NCBI GenBank assembly: GCA_910578975.1
Contig: CAJTRZ010000010.1
Location: 1 to 64,000, forward strand
Length of the DNA stretch: 64,000 bases
Direction of reading: 5' to 3'
From: an uncultured Eubacterium sp.
GTDB taxonomy: Bacteria > Bacillota > Clostridia > Lachnospirales > Lachnospiraceae
Part shown: positions 1-7,737 of the stretch, one piece after another
How the letters are laid out: each line of letters starts with the position of its first letter
Numbering within the stretch: the stretch's first letter is position 1
The notes under the pieces: model-generated
What the model was told of the DNA's origin: nothing
What the model saw: the letters and a program-made list of their open reading frames with translations, nothing else
Database searches by the model: none
Made by a program: the position numbers and the translations under genes

Positions 1-96
1 TCTTTTATAAATGTAATCAAGTAATTCAAGTTCCTGTATTCCCTCTGTATTCTCTTCCAGCAGTGAAATGCCACTCTCTCTACAAATTAGAAATAT
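1..96 (-). other. Possible decayed coding remnant at the left edge
   Basis: One minus-strand frame stays open from position 96 to the window edge (about 32 codons) with a protein-like composition rich in Glu, Leu and Ile. It follows an in-frame TGA at 97-99 and has no ATG, GTG or TTG. It could be the start of a gene with an unrecognised start, a pseudogene tail, or chance. I do not recognise the peptide. Confidence 0.15.
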
Positions 97-108
97 TCAA
101 ATTTGTAG
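80..108. repeat. Inverted repeat, 9-bp arms
   Basis: CTACAAATT (80-88) and AATTTGTAG (100-108) are exact complements around an 11-base loop. No T-run follows on either strand, so it is not a typical terminator. It may be an operator or chance in AT-rich DNA. The rest of 109-460 is very AT-rich, and I see no gene in it. Confidence 0.3.
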
Positions 109-464
109 ACAAAGGTACTTCCTGTGAGAAACTCTTGTGTACCCTTGATTGTATTTATACATGTGTGTGAAAAGGTTTATATTTTTGATAAAAAAGAATA
201 TATTACATATATATTTTTCTTAAACTACAAAATTTATATGTAAGAAAGTTTTAAATTCATGTGATATGAAAATTTATTACATATATAAATAAAAAAATAA
301 GAGCCAATATATGTAAATCAATATAATAAAGCAGGATAGGATGTTAAAAGTACATATGCAGATTCAAAGAATAATACTTTTTATATGTAAATATGTTTTA
401 TGAAAGGAAGTATATTTTCTGTGCGCAATACTTCAGCAGTGAAAGGTCTTTACCACTACACCTC

Positions 465-579
465 CAAAATCCAGACGTTAACACGTCTGTCGTGCTACGC
501 ACTTATGATTTTGTCGGTATCGCACCAAGAAAAGCAAATGCCTGCTTAAGCAGTCGCTTGCTTTTCTTTTGCGTGCGAT
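465..579. repeat. Composite palindromic element with nested hairpins
   Basis: Two adjacent structures lie directly downstream of the minus-strand J-domain gene. The first is closed by CAAAATC (465-471) and GATTTTG (507-513) and encloses two hairpins: CAGACG/CGTCTG (472-477, 484-489) and GTGC/GCAC (492-495, 499-502), so it can fold as a three-way junction. The second is a long imperfect hairpin: ATCGCAC/GTGCGAT (519-525, 573-579), AAGAAAAGCAA/TTGCTTTTCTT (527-537, 558-568) and CTGC/GCAG (542-545, 550-553) around a TTAA loop. It may end transcription of the minus operon, but no U-tract follows. It also resembles REP- or MITE-type repeats. Confidence 0.6.
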
Positions 580-589
580 AAACTGGAAT

Positions 590-1285
590 TTAGCATGGAT
601 GACAGCAAAGGTTCAACAGGCACAATGTTGCACAAGGATTAGAACAACAAAACATGCTGCCTGAATCGCCTCCAAAAGCAGAACGCTGATTAGAATACCA
701 GGAATCTCCATTTTCCAAAGTCTGCAAAAGACGTTGATAGGTCATATTGCCAGGTTCCATTCTGACTGCAGTTTGTGCAAAATCCAATGCTAAAACATTG
801 TTTCCTACACCGTTATTTGCAATAGCGCTGAGAAAGTACCAGTATGCAGTACGGTTTTCGATATTGTTTAAAACGTTTAAAGCTTCCTGAAAATATCCGT
901 TGTTAATATAGTTAGAAGCGGCGGTGTAATGTGGGTCACTGCTTTGTGAATTGCTATTGCATGTGTTGCCGTTAAAACCACCGAAGTTCCCAAAATCACC
1001 GAATCCTCCAAAACCACCGAAATCACTCTGGCCATATCCAGAACTTCCATATACACTGTGGTCATAAGTAGAACTGCCATATGCAGAACCACCATATTTT
1101 TTCTCGTTCATAATCTGATCATATGCCTGCTGAACTAATTTAAACATTTCCTCAGCCTTATCCTTGTTTGGATTGTTTACATTAGCATCTGGATGATATT
1201 TTCTGCTCAGGTCTCTATATGCTTTTTTAATTTCTTCGTCAGTTGCATTTCTTGTAATGCCTAGAACTTTGTATGGGTCACTCAT
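590..1285 (-). CDS. J-domain (DnaJ-like) protein with TPR-like region and cysteine-rich tail
   Basis: This 231-residue protein begins with a J domain (about residues 3-62) whose HPD motif at 31-33 is intact, so it should stimulate an Hsp70 (DnaK). A Gly/Ser/Tyr-rich linker follows (about 65-115), then helical TPR-like sequence (about 118-195). The tail has seven cysteines in its last 19 residues. It lacks the CxxCxGxG zinc repeats and substrate domains of true DnaJ, so it is a specialised co-chaperone and not the housekeeping one. Its start overlaps the end of the DUF5685 gene by 8 bases, which points to translational coupling. The cysteine tail could bind metal or membrane; that is inference. 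Confidence 0.85.
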   Translation of the reverse strand: MSDPYKVLGITRNATDEEIKKAYRDLSRKYHPDANVNNPNKDKAEEMFKLVQQAYDQIMNEKKYGGSAYGSSTYDHSVYGSSGYGQSDFGGFGGFGDFGNFGGFNGNTCNSNSQSSDPHYTAASNYINNGYFQEALNVLNNIENRTAYWYFLSAIANNGVGNNVLALDFAQTAVRMEPGNMTYQRLLQTLENGDSWYSNQRSAFGGDSGSMFCCSNPCATLCLLNLCCHPC

Positions 1286-2069
1286 AATATTTTGTCCAAA
1301 CTCCTGCGTATAATATATTTCTTAAAATATTGATATTGTTTAAGATGGGAAGATATTCAAATTGTTTAGAACACTCAGCCATCATCATTGTTAACATTTT
1401 TTCTATTTTATCATTAAAATCCGGTTCGTTACAAATGTTTTTAAAAGGATTATAGTTATTTTTTTTGATGTCTTTTTTGATATCCTTATATGCATCAAGA
1501 ATATAAATAAATTTTCCAAGGAAAAATCCTAGACGCTCAAGTGTTGGTGCCCATTGGTCATTCTGAGGTGTACATACAATACTCATGATTTTTCCAAAGG
1601 TACCAGCCACAATATCTATGTTTGTCTCACCGGATTTTTCATATTTCTGCAACTCATTTAATAAATTAGAGATTGCAAGAGATTTCTTTTCATATTGTTT
1701 ACATTTATTTTTTAATAATGAAGAGTATGCCAGTTTAAAAATATTATGTTCATCGTTCCAGTCATCTAAAGACTTATAGTAGGCAAGAATAATATTCATA
1801 TCGGCAACATAGTCTGTATATCGGCTGGATATCATTAGATGTTTGCTGAGGGGATGTGAAATACACCGATGGCTTTCCTCTGTAATATCAGGTTCATATA
1901 AACTAGTTAGCAGTAGTGTTAGAAAAGTCATATCATATGTGAGAGAAATCTGCCCTGCAATGCCATGTCGCTTTTTTAAAGTATGGCATAGACCACAATA
2001 ATAACTTTTGTATATATCATATTCTTTAAATTTTAATTCAGGTTTATTGATAAGCACATAACCAAACAT
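1278..2069 (-). CDS. DUF5685 family protein
   Basis: This 263-residue protein opens with MFGYVLINKPELKFKEY followed by YYCGLC (Cys25, Cys28), the signature I associate with DUF5685, a Firmicutes family without assigned function. A further cysteine sits at 68. The rest looks largely alpha-helical and has a D-rich stretch near residue 195 (LDAYKDIKKDIKKN), loosely like the metal-binding helices of isoprenoid synthases. That likeness is only suggestive. It is the middle gene of the minus operon and overlaps the J-domain gene, so the two products probably act together. Confidence 0.75.
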   Translation of the reverse strand: MFGYVLINKPELKFKEYDIYKSYYCGLCHTLKKRHGIAGQISLTYDMTFLTLLLTSLYEPDITEESHRCISHPLSKHLMISSRYTDYVADMNIILAYYKSLDDWNDEHNIFKLAYSSLLKNKCKQYEKKSLAISNLLNELQKYEKSGETNIDIVAGTFGKIMSIVCTPQNDQWAPTLERLGFFLGKFIYILDAYKDIKKDIKKNNYNPFKNICNEPDFNDKIEKMLTMMMAECSKQFEYLPILNNINILRNILYAGVWTKYYE

Positions 2070-2093
2070 ACTTTACTCCACATCTGTTATTCA

Positions 2094-2507
2094 TTAACTT
2101 TTTCTAATAAATTTTGTATTGCATTTAGGACATTTGATTTCAATCTTTCCGTGTCCTCTTGGAATTCTGATTTTTTGGGAACAACCAGGACATTTAAAAT
2201 ATTTATAATATCTTTTTTGTTCTGTATTTTGAGTATTATTGTATGTTGTGTTGCCGTTTTTTCTTTTAAATCTGCTTATAAATTGCAGATATTTTTCATT
2301 TTCAGCAGCTCTTTTATAAATGTTTTTTGAAAACATTCTGTAATAGGTAAAGACAATCAATGCAAGAATGAGTATGCTTAAAATTTGTGTTCGAATAAAC
2401 ATTGATAGAACGCATAGAATGAAAATGATTAAAATTGTAAACCGTGAAAGTTGGTCTACGCCGTATCTTCCATACATAAAATTTGTAAACTTATCTCGCC
2501 AATTCAT
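2094..2507 (-). CDS. Small membrane protein with C-terminal zinc ribbon
   Basis: This 137-residue protein has two hydrophobic segments (about residues 22-55) that should span the membrane, a basic linker, and a C-terminal zinc ribbon formed by Cys106, Cys109, Cys126 and Cys129 (CPGC and CPKC). It is the first gene of the three-gene minus operon and ends 24 bases before the DUF5685 start. A GGAG ribosome site precedes its ATG. It may anchor the J-domain or DUF5685 partner at the membrane, which is inference from position. No specific family is recognised beyond the zinc ribbon. Confidence 0.7.
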   Translation of the reverse strand: MNWRDKFTNFMYGRYGVDQLSRFTILIIFILCVLSMFIRTQILSILILALIVFTYYRMFSKNIYKRAAENEKYLQFISRFKRKNGNTTYNNTQNTEQKRYYKYFKCPGCSQKIRIPRGHGKIEIKCPKCNTKFIRKS

Positions 2508-2546
2508 AAAATTTACTCCTAACTTAAAAATGAAATAGTAAAATTA

Positions 2547-2575
2547 ATATTATCTTTATTAATAGATAAATGCAA
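2547..2575 (-). promoter_or_regulatory. Candidate sigma-A promoter for the minus operon
   Basis: Read on the minus strand: TTGCAT (2575-2570), a 17-base spacer, TAATAT (2552-2547). It lies about 40 bases upstream of the zinc-ribbon gene. The match is moderate in very AT-rich DNA. The divergent gap 2508-2786 holds this and the polysaccharide promoter but no gene. Confidence 0.4.
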
Positions 2576-2702
2576 TAACTAAAAAAATATTTAACAGTTA
2601 AGTCATAAAATTTTACAAAAAGGACAAAAACATTAATATAACTCGGTAAAAATCACACAAAGAACATATAACGACAAAATATTGGAAAAAACATTTTTAT
2701 TA

Positions 2703-2731
2703 TTTACTTTTAAATAGTAATAAGATAGAAT
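2703..2731 (+). promoter_or_regulatory. Candidate promoter of the polysaccharide locus
   Basis: TTTACT (2703-2708), a 17-base spacer and TAGAAT (2726-2731) would start transcription near 2738 and leave a leader of about 49 bases before the first gene. The same -10 hexamer, TAGAAT, occurs in the two internal promoter candidates at 21199 and 25591. No hairpin or riboswitch is visible in the short leader. A good ribosome site (GAAGGAGAGG) precedes the ATG at 2787. Confidence 0.5.
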
Positions 2732-2786
2732 TAGTGTGTAACGTATTTATGGGGGAAAGAATAAAGAAAGAAGGAGAGGAAATAGA

Positions 2787-4232
2787 ATGCATTTAAAGAA
2801 AAACAGCTGGCTTAAGCATTGGGATTTTATACTTGTAGATCTACTATGTCTGAACTTTACTTTTTTATTTGCTTACTGGCTGCGATTAGGATTTGGCAAC
2901 ATGTATGAGCTGTTTGAATATCGTAGAATGGTAATATTAGTGGTGACTCTTCATTTCTGTATTGCTTTTTTTACAAATTGTTACTCGGGCATTCTCAGAA
3001 GAGGATATATTCAAGAGCTTAAAATTGTAATGATATATAATGTCGAAATGATAGGCCTTATGTTTACATATTTGTTTGTTACACAGAGGGGTGGCAGCTA
3101 TTCCAGAGTAATTTTGGTTGGCTTCTTTTTTATGAATACAATTGCGATGTATCTGACACATATTATTCTGAAAAAGATTTATCAGATTATTGAGTTAGAA
3201 AATAGTAATAATAAACCGAAATTGTTGATTTTAGCTAGTGAAGATAGAATTGAACAAGCGATAAACAAATTACGTAATGGTCCTGATAAGAACTATAATA
3301 TCGTTGGAATTGCCTTAAGGGAAGAAGATTCAGATAAAGAACAGGTAATGGGGATTCCTGTTGTTGTCAAAGGAAAAGAAGTTTATGAATATGCATGTAG
3401 AAATGTAGTAGACAGTATTTTGCTTTGCATTTCAGTGAGTGATAATGATACGATAGAGCGTGTTACAAATAAATTTCTGCAAATGGGAGTAACCGTACAT
3501 GTGGAGCTTGATTTATTTAGAAATGGTATCCCAAATGTAGAATTTGGACATCTAAATGATGTAGATGTCATGACTACAAGCATCAAGGTGATATCATCAT
3601 ATCAATTATTTGTAAAAAGATTTATAGATATATGTGCAGGTTTGGTGGGTTGTCTGATAACAGGAGTTTTGTTTATTTTTGTTGCGCCTGCCATTAAGAT
3701 TGCAGATCCTCATGGTCCGATATTTTTTGGACAGGAGAGAGCCGGAAAAAATGGAAGAGTTTTTAAAATTTATAAATTCCGGTCAATGTATACAGATGCA
3801 GAAGAGCGAAAAAAGGAATATATGGCTCAGAATAAAATGGATGGATTAATGTTTAAATTAGATAATGATCCGAGAATTATTGGAAGTGGTCCAGATGGAA
3901 GTAAAAAGGGATTAGGATACTTCTTAAGAGCTACATCGATTGATGAATTTCCAAATTTTTGGAGTATGCTAAAAGGTGACATGAGTTTGGTAGGAACCAG
4001 ACCGCCTACATTGGATGAATACGAAAAGTATGATTTGCATCACAAGAGCAGACTTGCAATAAAGCCGGGTCTTACAGGGATGTGGCAGGTAAGTGGACGT
4101 AGTGAATTTACTGATTTTGAAGAAATTGTAAAACTTGATAATGAATACATAAAGAATTGGAGTATTAGTTTAGATATTAGGATTATATTTAAGACGATAT
4201 TAGTGGTTCTGAAAAGAGATGGTTCACAGTAA
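2787..4232 (+). CDS. Undecaprenyl-phosphate sugar-1-phosphate transferase (polyprenyl glycosylphosphotransferase)
   Basis: This 481-residue protein should transfer a hexose-1-phosphate from a UDP-sugar to undecaprenyl phosphate, the first membrane step of repeat-unit synthesis. It has WbaP/CpsE architecture. About four hydrophobic segments lie in residues 12-130, a CoA-binding-like Rossmann domain at about 140-255, then a membrane re-entrant segment and the bacterial sugar transferase domain at about 272-481. Visible transferase motifs are KFRSM, the Asp386-Glu387 pair in TSIDEFPNFW, SLVGTRPP and PGLTGMWQVSGR. It is the first gene of the locus, the usual place for the initiating enzyme. The sugar (glucose or galactose) cannot be read from sequence. 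Confidence 0.9.
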   Translation: MHLKKNSWLKHWDFILVDLLCLNFTFLFAYWLRLGFGNMYELFEYRRMVILVVTLHFCIAFFTNCYSGILRRGYIQELKIVMIYNVEMIGLMFTYLFVTQRGGSYSRVILVGFFFMNTIAMYLTHIILKKIYQIIELENSNNKPKLLILASEDRIEQAINKLRNGPDKNYNIVGIALREEDSDKEQVMGIPVVVKGKEVYEYACRNVVDSILLCISVSDNDTIERVTNKFLQMGVTVHVELDLFRNGIPNVEFGHLNDVDVMTTSIKVISSYQLFVKRFIDICAGLVGCLITGVLFIFVAPAIKIADPHGPIFFGQERAGKNGRVFKIYKFRSMYTDAEERKKEYMAQNKMDGLMFKLDNDPRIIGSGPDGSKKGLGYFLRATSIDEFPNFWSMLKGDMSLVGTRPPTLDEYEKYDLHHKSRLAIKPGLTGMWQVSGRSEFTDFEEIVKLDNEYIKNWSISLDIRIIFKTILVVLKRDGSQ

Positions 4233-4292
4233 AGTGGTACGATTTAAATGACAGCACAGTAAAAAAAGATATTTTTAAGGTAAGAGTAAACA

Positions 4293-5489
4293 ATGGAAGA
4301 AAGTTTTAAAGATATGTCAAAGAAGCACGTTTTTATTGTAGGATGTAAAGGAATTCCTACCAGATATGGCGGATTTGAGACATTTGTTGATAAATTAACG
4401 GAATACAGAAGAAGTGATGAGATACAATATCATGTAGCAAGAATTGTTAATGATAGCGATTTTAATGAAGATAATAGAGAATATGAGTACAATGGAGCCC
4501 ATTGTTTTGATATAAGGCAGAGGGTATCCGGACCTGGAAAAGCTATTTTTTATGATATCGACGCTATTAGATTTAGTTTGGAGTATATAAAGAAATATAA
4601 TATAAAGGATCCTATTATATATGTTCTTGCATGTAGAATAGGGCCTTTTATTGGCAGACTGAAAAGAGAAATCCACAAACTTGGAGGCAGGTTATATGTG
4701 AATCCTGATGGTCATGAATGGAAAAGAGCAAAATGGAGCGCACCTATTAGAAGATATTGGAAAAGTTCCGAAAAGCTTATGGTTAAAAATGCAGATCTAT
4801 TAATTTGTGATAGTCAGGGGATTGAAGCATATATTCAGCAAGAGTATAAAAAGTATGCTCCGAAAACAACATTTATAGCATATGGTGCAGAGACGAGTGC
4901 CTCTTTATTACAGGATGATGAACCAAAGGTAAAGGAATGGTTTGAGAAGTTTGACATCAAGGCAAAAAACTATTGGTTAATTGTTGCGAGATTTGTACCA
5001 GAAAACAATTTTGAAACAATATTGAGGGAATTTGTTAAATCAAAGACCCCAAAAGATTTAGTTGTTATAACGGATTATAATAGCTCCTTTTATGAAGAAT
5101 TAAAGAAAAAGACAGGTTTTCATAAGGATGCCAGAATCAAGTTTGTAGGAACCGTTTATGATCAGCAGTTATTAAAGAAAATCAGAGAAAATGCTTATGG
5201 GTATCTTCATGGACATTCTGTGGGAGGAACGAATCCGAGTTTATTAGAAGCATTAGGCAGAACAGATTTGAATTTATTATATGATGTAAGTTTTAACAGG
5301 GAAGTTGCAGAGTGGGGAGCAAAGTACTGGACGCATGAATATGGGTTACTTGCAAGAACGCTAGAATTGGCGGATGTTATGACAGAAGAAGAAATAATAG
5401 CATTGGGAGATAAAGCAAAGGAGAGAATTGACAAATATTATAGATGGGAATATATACGGGACAAATATGAGGAACTGTTTCTGAAATAA
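4293..5489 (+). CDS. Glycosyltransferase, DUF1972/GT4 type (Cps2T-like rhamnosyltransferase)
   Basis: This 398-residue protein has the N-terminal DUF1972 motif (FIVGCKGIPTRYGGFETFV) of Cps2T/RgpA-type enzymes, which commonly add L-rhamnose to the lipid-linked first sugar. The C-terminal half carries a GT-B donor site, including GHSVGGTNPSLLEAL. As the second gene after the initiating transferase, it probably adds the second sugar; dTDP-rhamnose is supplied by the rml genes downstream. An ATG at 4314 (MSKKHVF) is an alternative start; the one chosen has AAGG-type sequence six to ten bases upstream. Confidence 0.85.
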   Translation: MEESFKDMSKKHVFIVGCKGIPTRYGGFETFVDKLTEYRRSDEIQYHVARIVNDSDFNEDNREYEYNGAHCFDIRQRVSGPGKAIFYDIDAIRFSLEYIKKYNIKDPIIYVLACRIGPFIGRLKREIHKLGGRLYVNPDGHEWKRAKWSAPIRRYWKSSEKLMVKNADLLICDSQGIEAYIQQEYKKYAPKTTFIAYGAETSASLLQDDEPKVKEWFEKFDIKAKNYWLIVARFVPENNFETILREFVKSKTPKDLVVITDYNSSFYEELKKKTGFHKDARIKFVGTVYDQQLLKKIRENAYGYLHGHSVGGTNPSLLEALGRTDLNLLYDVSFNREVAEWGAKYWTHEYGLLARTLELADVMTEEEIIALGDKAKERIDKYYRWEYIRDKYEELFLK

Positions 5490-5508
5490 GCTGTTAAAGA
5501 GGTTATAA

Positions 5509-6957
5509 ATGAAAATATTACATTATGCATTAGGTTTTCCACCGTATAGAAGTGGAGGGTTAACAAAATATTGTATAGATTTATTGCTAGCTCAAAAAGA
5601 GGCAGGACATGATGTAGCAATGATGTGGCCAGGAGCATTTAGCTTTTCTGGTCATTTTGTGCGTTTAAAAAAGTGTAGAAAACTGGTAAAGCACAATGAA
5701 AAGAAGTTTTATATAGACAGTTTTGAAGTGATAAATCCTCAGCCGGTACCTTTGGATGAGGGGATTGTTGATGTAAAGCAATTTATAAAGAAATGCCCTG
5801 ATAGTAAAGTGTATGAGAGATTTTTAAGGATGTATTGCCCGGATGTAATACATATTCATACGTTGATGGGGCTTCACCATGAATTTGTAGTTATAGCAAA
5901 GAAATTGGAGATTCGAATTGTATTTACCACGCATGATTATTTTGGAATATGTCCGAAAGTAACGTTGTTTCGAGATGAACAAATCTGTGATGGAGACTGC
6001 AGGAAATGTGCCATGTGCAATGAAAGTGCATTGTCTATGAAAAAAATACGAATATTACAGTCACGATTTTACAGAAATGTGAAGGACATGGCTTTGGTAA
6101 AGAAAATGCGAGCTGCTCACAGAAATGAATTTTTTGATAATGAGTCTGAAGAAAAGATGCAGTCTATTCATATTAATATGAAGAATGAAGCAAAGGATTT
6201 AAGTGGGTTGCATGAAGTTCAAAATATAAATCAATTATTAGGGAAGGAACTTTTAGAAGAGCAGACGAAAAGATATGAAAGATTAAGGAAGTATTATCTG
6301 AATATTTTGAAAATGGTTGATTATATTCATTTTAACAGTACTGTAACAGAAAGTGTCTATAGAAAGTTTTTACCAGACAGCGTTCGGGGAAGCGTAATTA
6401 ATATTTCTCATCAAGACATTGCAGATCATAGGAGAATCAAGAATTATAAGCATGAAATTTGTAGGATTTCCTATCTAGCTCCGGCTAAAAATTTTAAGGG
6501 ATATGGCATAATGAAGCAGGCGTTAGATGAATTGTGGATAGAGGGGAAAAGAAACTTTCATTTGACAATGTATAATGAGGCGGAGTTGTCGGCGCCGTAT
6601 ATTACCGTCAATCCCCGTTTTGAATATAAAGAACTGGGGCAGATTTTTGAAGATACAGATGTGCTTATCATGCCTAGTGTGTGGAATGAAACATTTGGAT
6701 TTACGGTGTTAGAATCATTAAGTTATGGTGTGCCAGTGATTGTGAGTGAAAATGTGGGAGCAAAAGACCTGTTAGAGGATGGAAAGTTTGGAATGATTGT
6801 GGAACCTACAGTAGAAGGGGTGAAGCAAGGGATTTTGCAGATAATGGAAAACAAGGATTTGCTTATAGAGTACAATAAGCGGATTGTAGAGCAGATGGAC
6901 TTTCGTAGCATAATTATGTCTGATAAACAGATAGAAAAGTTGTATTTGGAGAAGTAA
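5509..6957 (+). CDS. Glycosyltransferase family 4 protein
   Basis: This 482-residue GT-B enzyme starts with MKILHYALGFPPYRSGGLTKY, the acceptor-side loop typical of GT4. The donor-side motif GFTVLESLSYGVPVIVSE is near residue 395. Between the domains is a longer than usual, Cys-rich and charged insert (about residues 165-265), with CPKVTLFRDEQICDGDCRKCAMC suggesting a metal-bound loop. AAGAGG precedes the ATG. The stop is one base before the next gene's start. Donor and linkage cannot be deduced. Confidence 0.85.
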   Translation: MKILHYALGFPPYRSGGLTKYCIDLLLAQKEAGHDVAMMWPGAFSFSGHFVRLKKCRKLVKHNEKKFYIDSFEVINPQPVPLDEGIVDVKQFIKKCPDSKVYERFLRMYCPDVIHIHTLMGLHHEFVVIAKKLEIRIVFTTHDYFGICPKVTLFRDEQICDGDCRKCAMCNESALSMKKIRILQSRFYRNVKDMALVKKMRAAHRNEFFDNESEEKMQSIHINMKNEAKDLSGLHEVQNINQLLGKELLEEQTKRYERLRKYYLNILKMVDYIHFNSTVTESVYRKFLPDSVRGSVINISHQDIADHRRIKNYKHEICRISYLAPAKNFKGYGIMKQALDELWIEGKRNFHLTMYNEAELSAPYITVNPRFEYKELGQIFEDTDVLIMPSVWNETFGFTVLESLSYGVPVIVSENVGAKDLLEDGKFGMIVEPTVEGVKQGILQIMENKDLLIEYNKRIVEQMDFRSIIMSDKQIEKLYLEK

Positions 6958-6958
6958 A

Positions 6959-7732
6959 ATGGAGATGCCAAAAGTAATACATTATTGTTGGTTCGGTAGA
7001 GGAGAAATGCCGGACAAAGAAAAAATGTGCATAAAAACATGGAAAAAATATTTTCCGGAATATGAATTGCGTTTATGGAACGAAGATAATTTTGATTATA
7101 AACAGTGTTCTTTTGCAAAGCAGGCATATGAAAATAAGAAATATGCTTTTGTAAGCGATTATGCGAGGGCAAAAGTATTGTATGAATATGGTGGAATTTA
7201 TCTGGATACGGATGTACAGGTATTAAAGCCATTTCCGGTTTCTGTTGCAGAAAGTGGATTTATGGGATTTGAGAGAAGAGCTTTTCTTGGGACTGCAGTT
7301 ATTGCCAGCAAACCTAATAATAAAAATATAAAAAAGTTATTGGAATATTATGAGAATCATGATTTTGTACAAAAAGATGGGAGCTTTGATAATATAGCAA
7401 ATGTATCTATTCTTACTGATATTATGAGAGATAAAGGGTTGATACTTGGTGGAGAAAAACAACAGGTAGATGGATTTGATATCTTTAATAGAGAGATTTT
7501 TTATCCGAAAAAGTTAAGTGATACAGAGTTCAGAATTACAGAAGAGACATGTGCGATTCATATGTGCTCAAATAGCTGGCTGAGCGAAAGAGAGAGAAAA
7601 CGCGGCAATAATAAAATATGGATTGAAGTGATTCGCCCAACTCTTAGAATGCTTCGGAGTTTAGGAATTAAAATGATAGGAAAAGAACGAATAAGAAAAA
7701 TTGAAATTAAGTTACGAAATAAGTTGAGGTAG
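6959..7732 (+). CDS. Glycosyltransferase family 32 (capsular polysaccharide synthesis) protein
   Basis: This 257-residue protein opens with PKVIHYCWFGRGEMP and contains DYARAKVLYEYGGIYLDTDV, the GT32 signature with its DxD metal and nucleotide-sugar site (LDTDV near residue 82). This is a GT-A fold enzyme, common in Gram-positive capsule loci, which adds a hexose to the growing repeat unit on the cytoplasmic face. Its C-terminal tail is basic and suits membrane association. It lies 1 base after the GT4 gene and 5 before the next, within the operon. Confidence 0.88.
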   Translation: MEMPKVIHYCWFGRGEMPDKEKMCIKTWKKYFPEYELRLWNEDNFDYKQCSFAKQAYENKKYAFVSDYARAKVLYEYGGIYLDTDVQVLKPFPVSVAESGFMGFERRAFLGTAVIASKPNNKNIKKLLEYYENHDFVQKDGSFDNIANVSILTDIMRDKGLILGGEKQQVDGFDIFNREIFYPKKLSDTEFRITEETCAIHMCSNSWLSERERKRGNNKIWIEVIRPTLRMLRSLGIKMIGKERIRKIEIKLRNKLR

Positions 7733-7737
7733 TTTAT

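Noticed and set aside
393..581. A 62-codon plus-strand frame near the left end
   Set aside because: It runs through the palindromic element, has no ribosome site and ends in hairpin-derived sequence (LSSRLLFFCVR); it is not protein-like.
6723..7232. A 169-codon minus-strand frame over the GT4 and GT32 genes
   Set aside because: It spans two real genes antisense and has no family-like motif.
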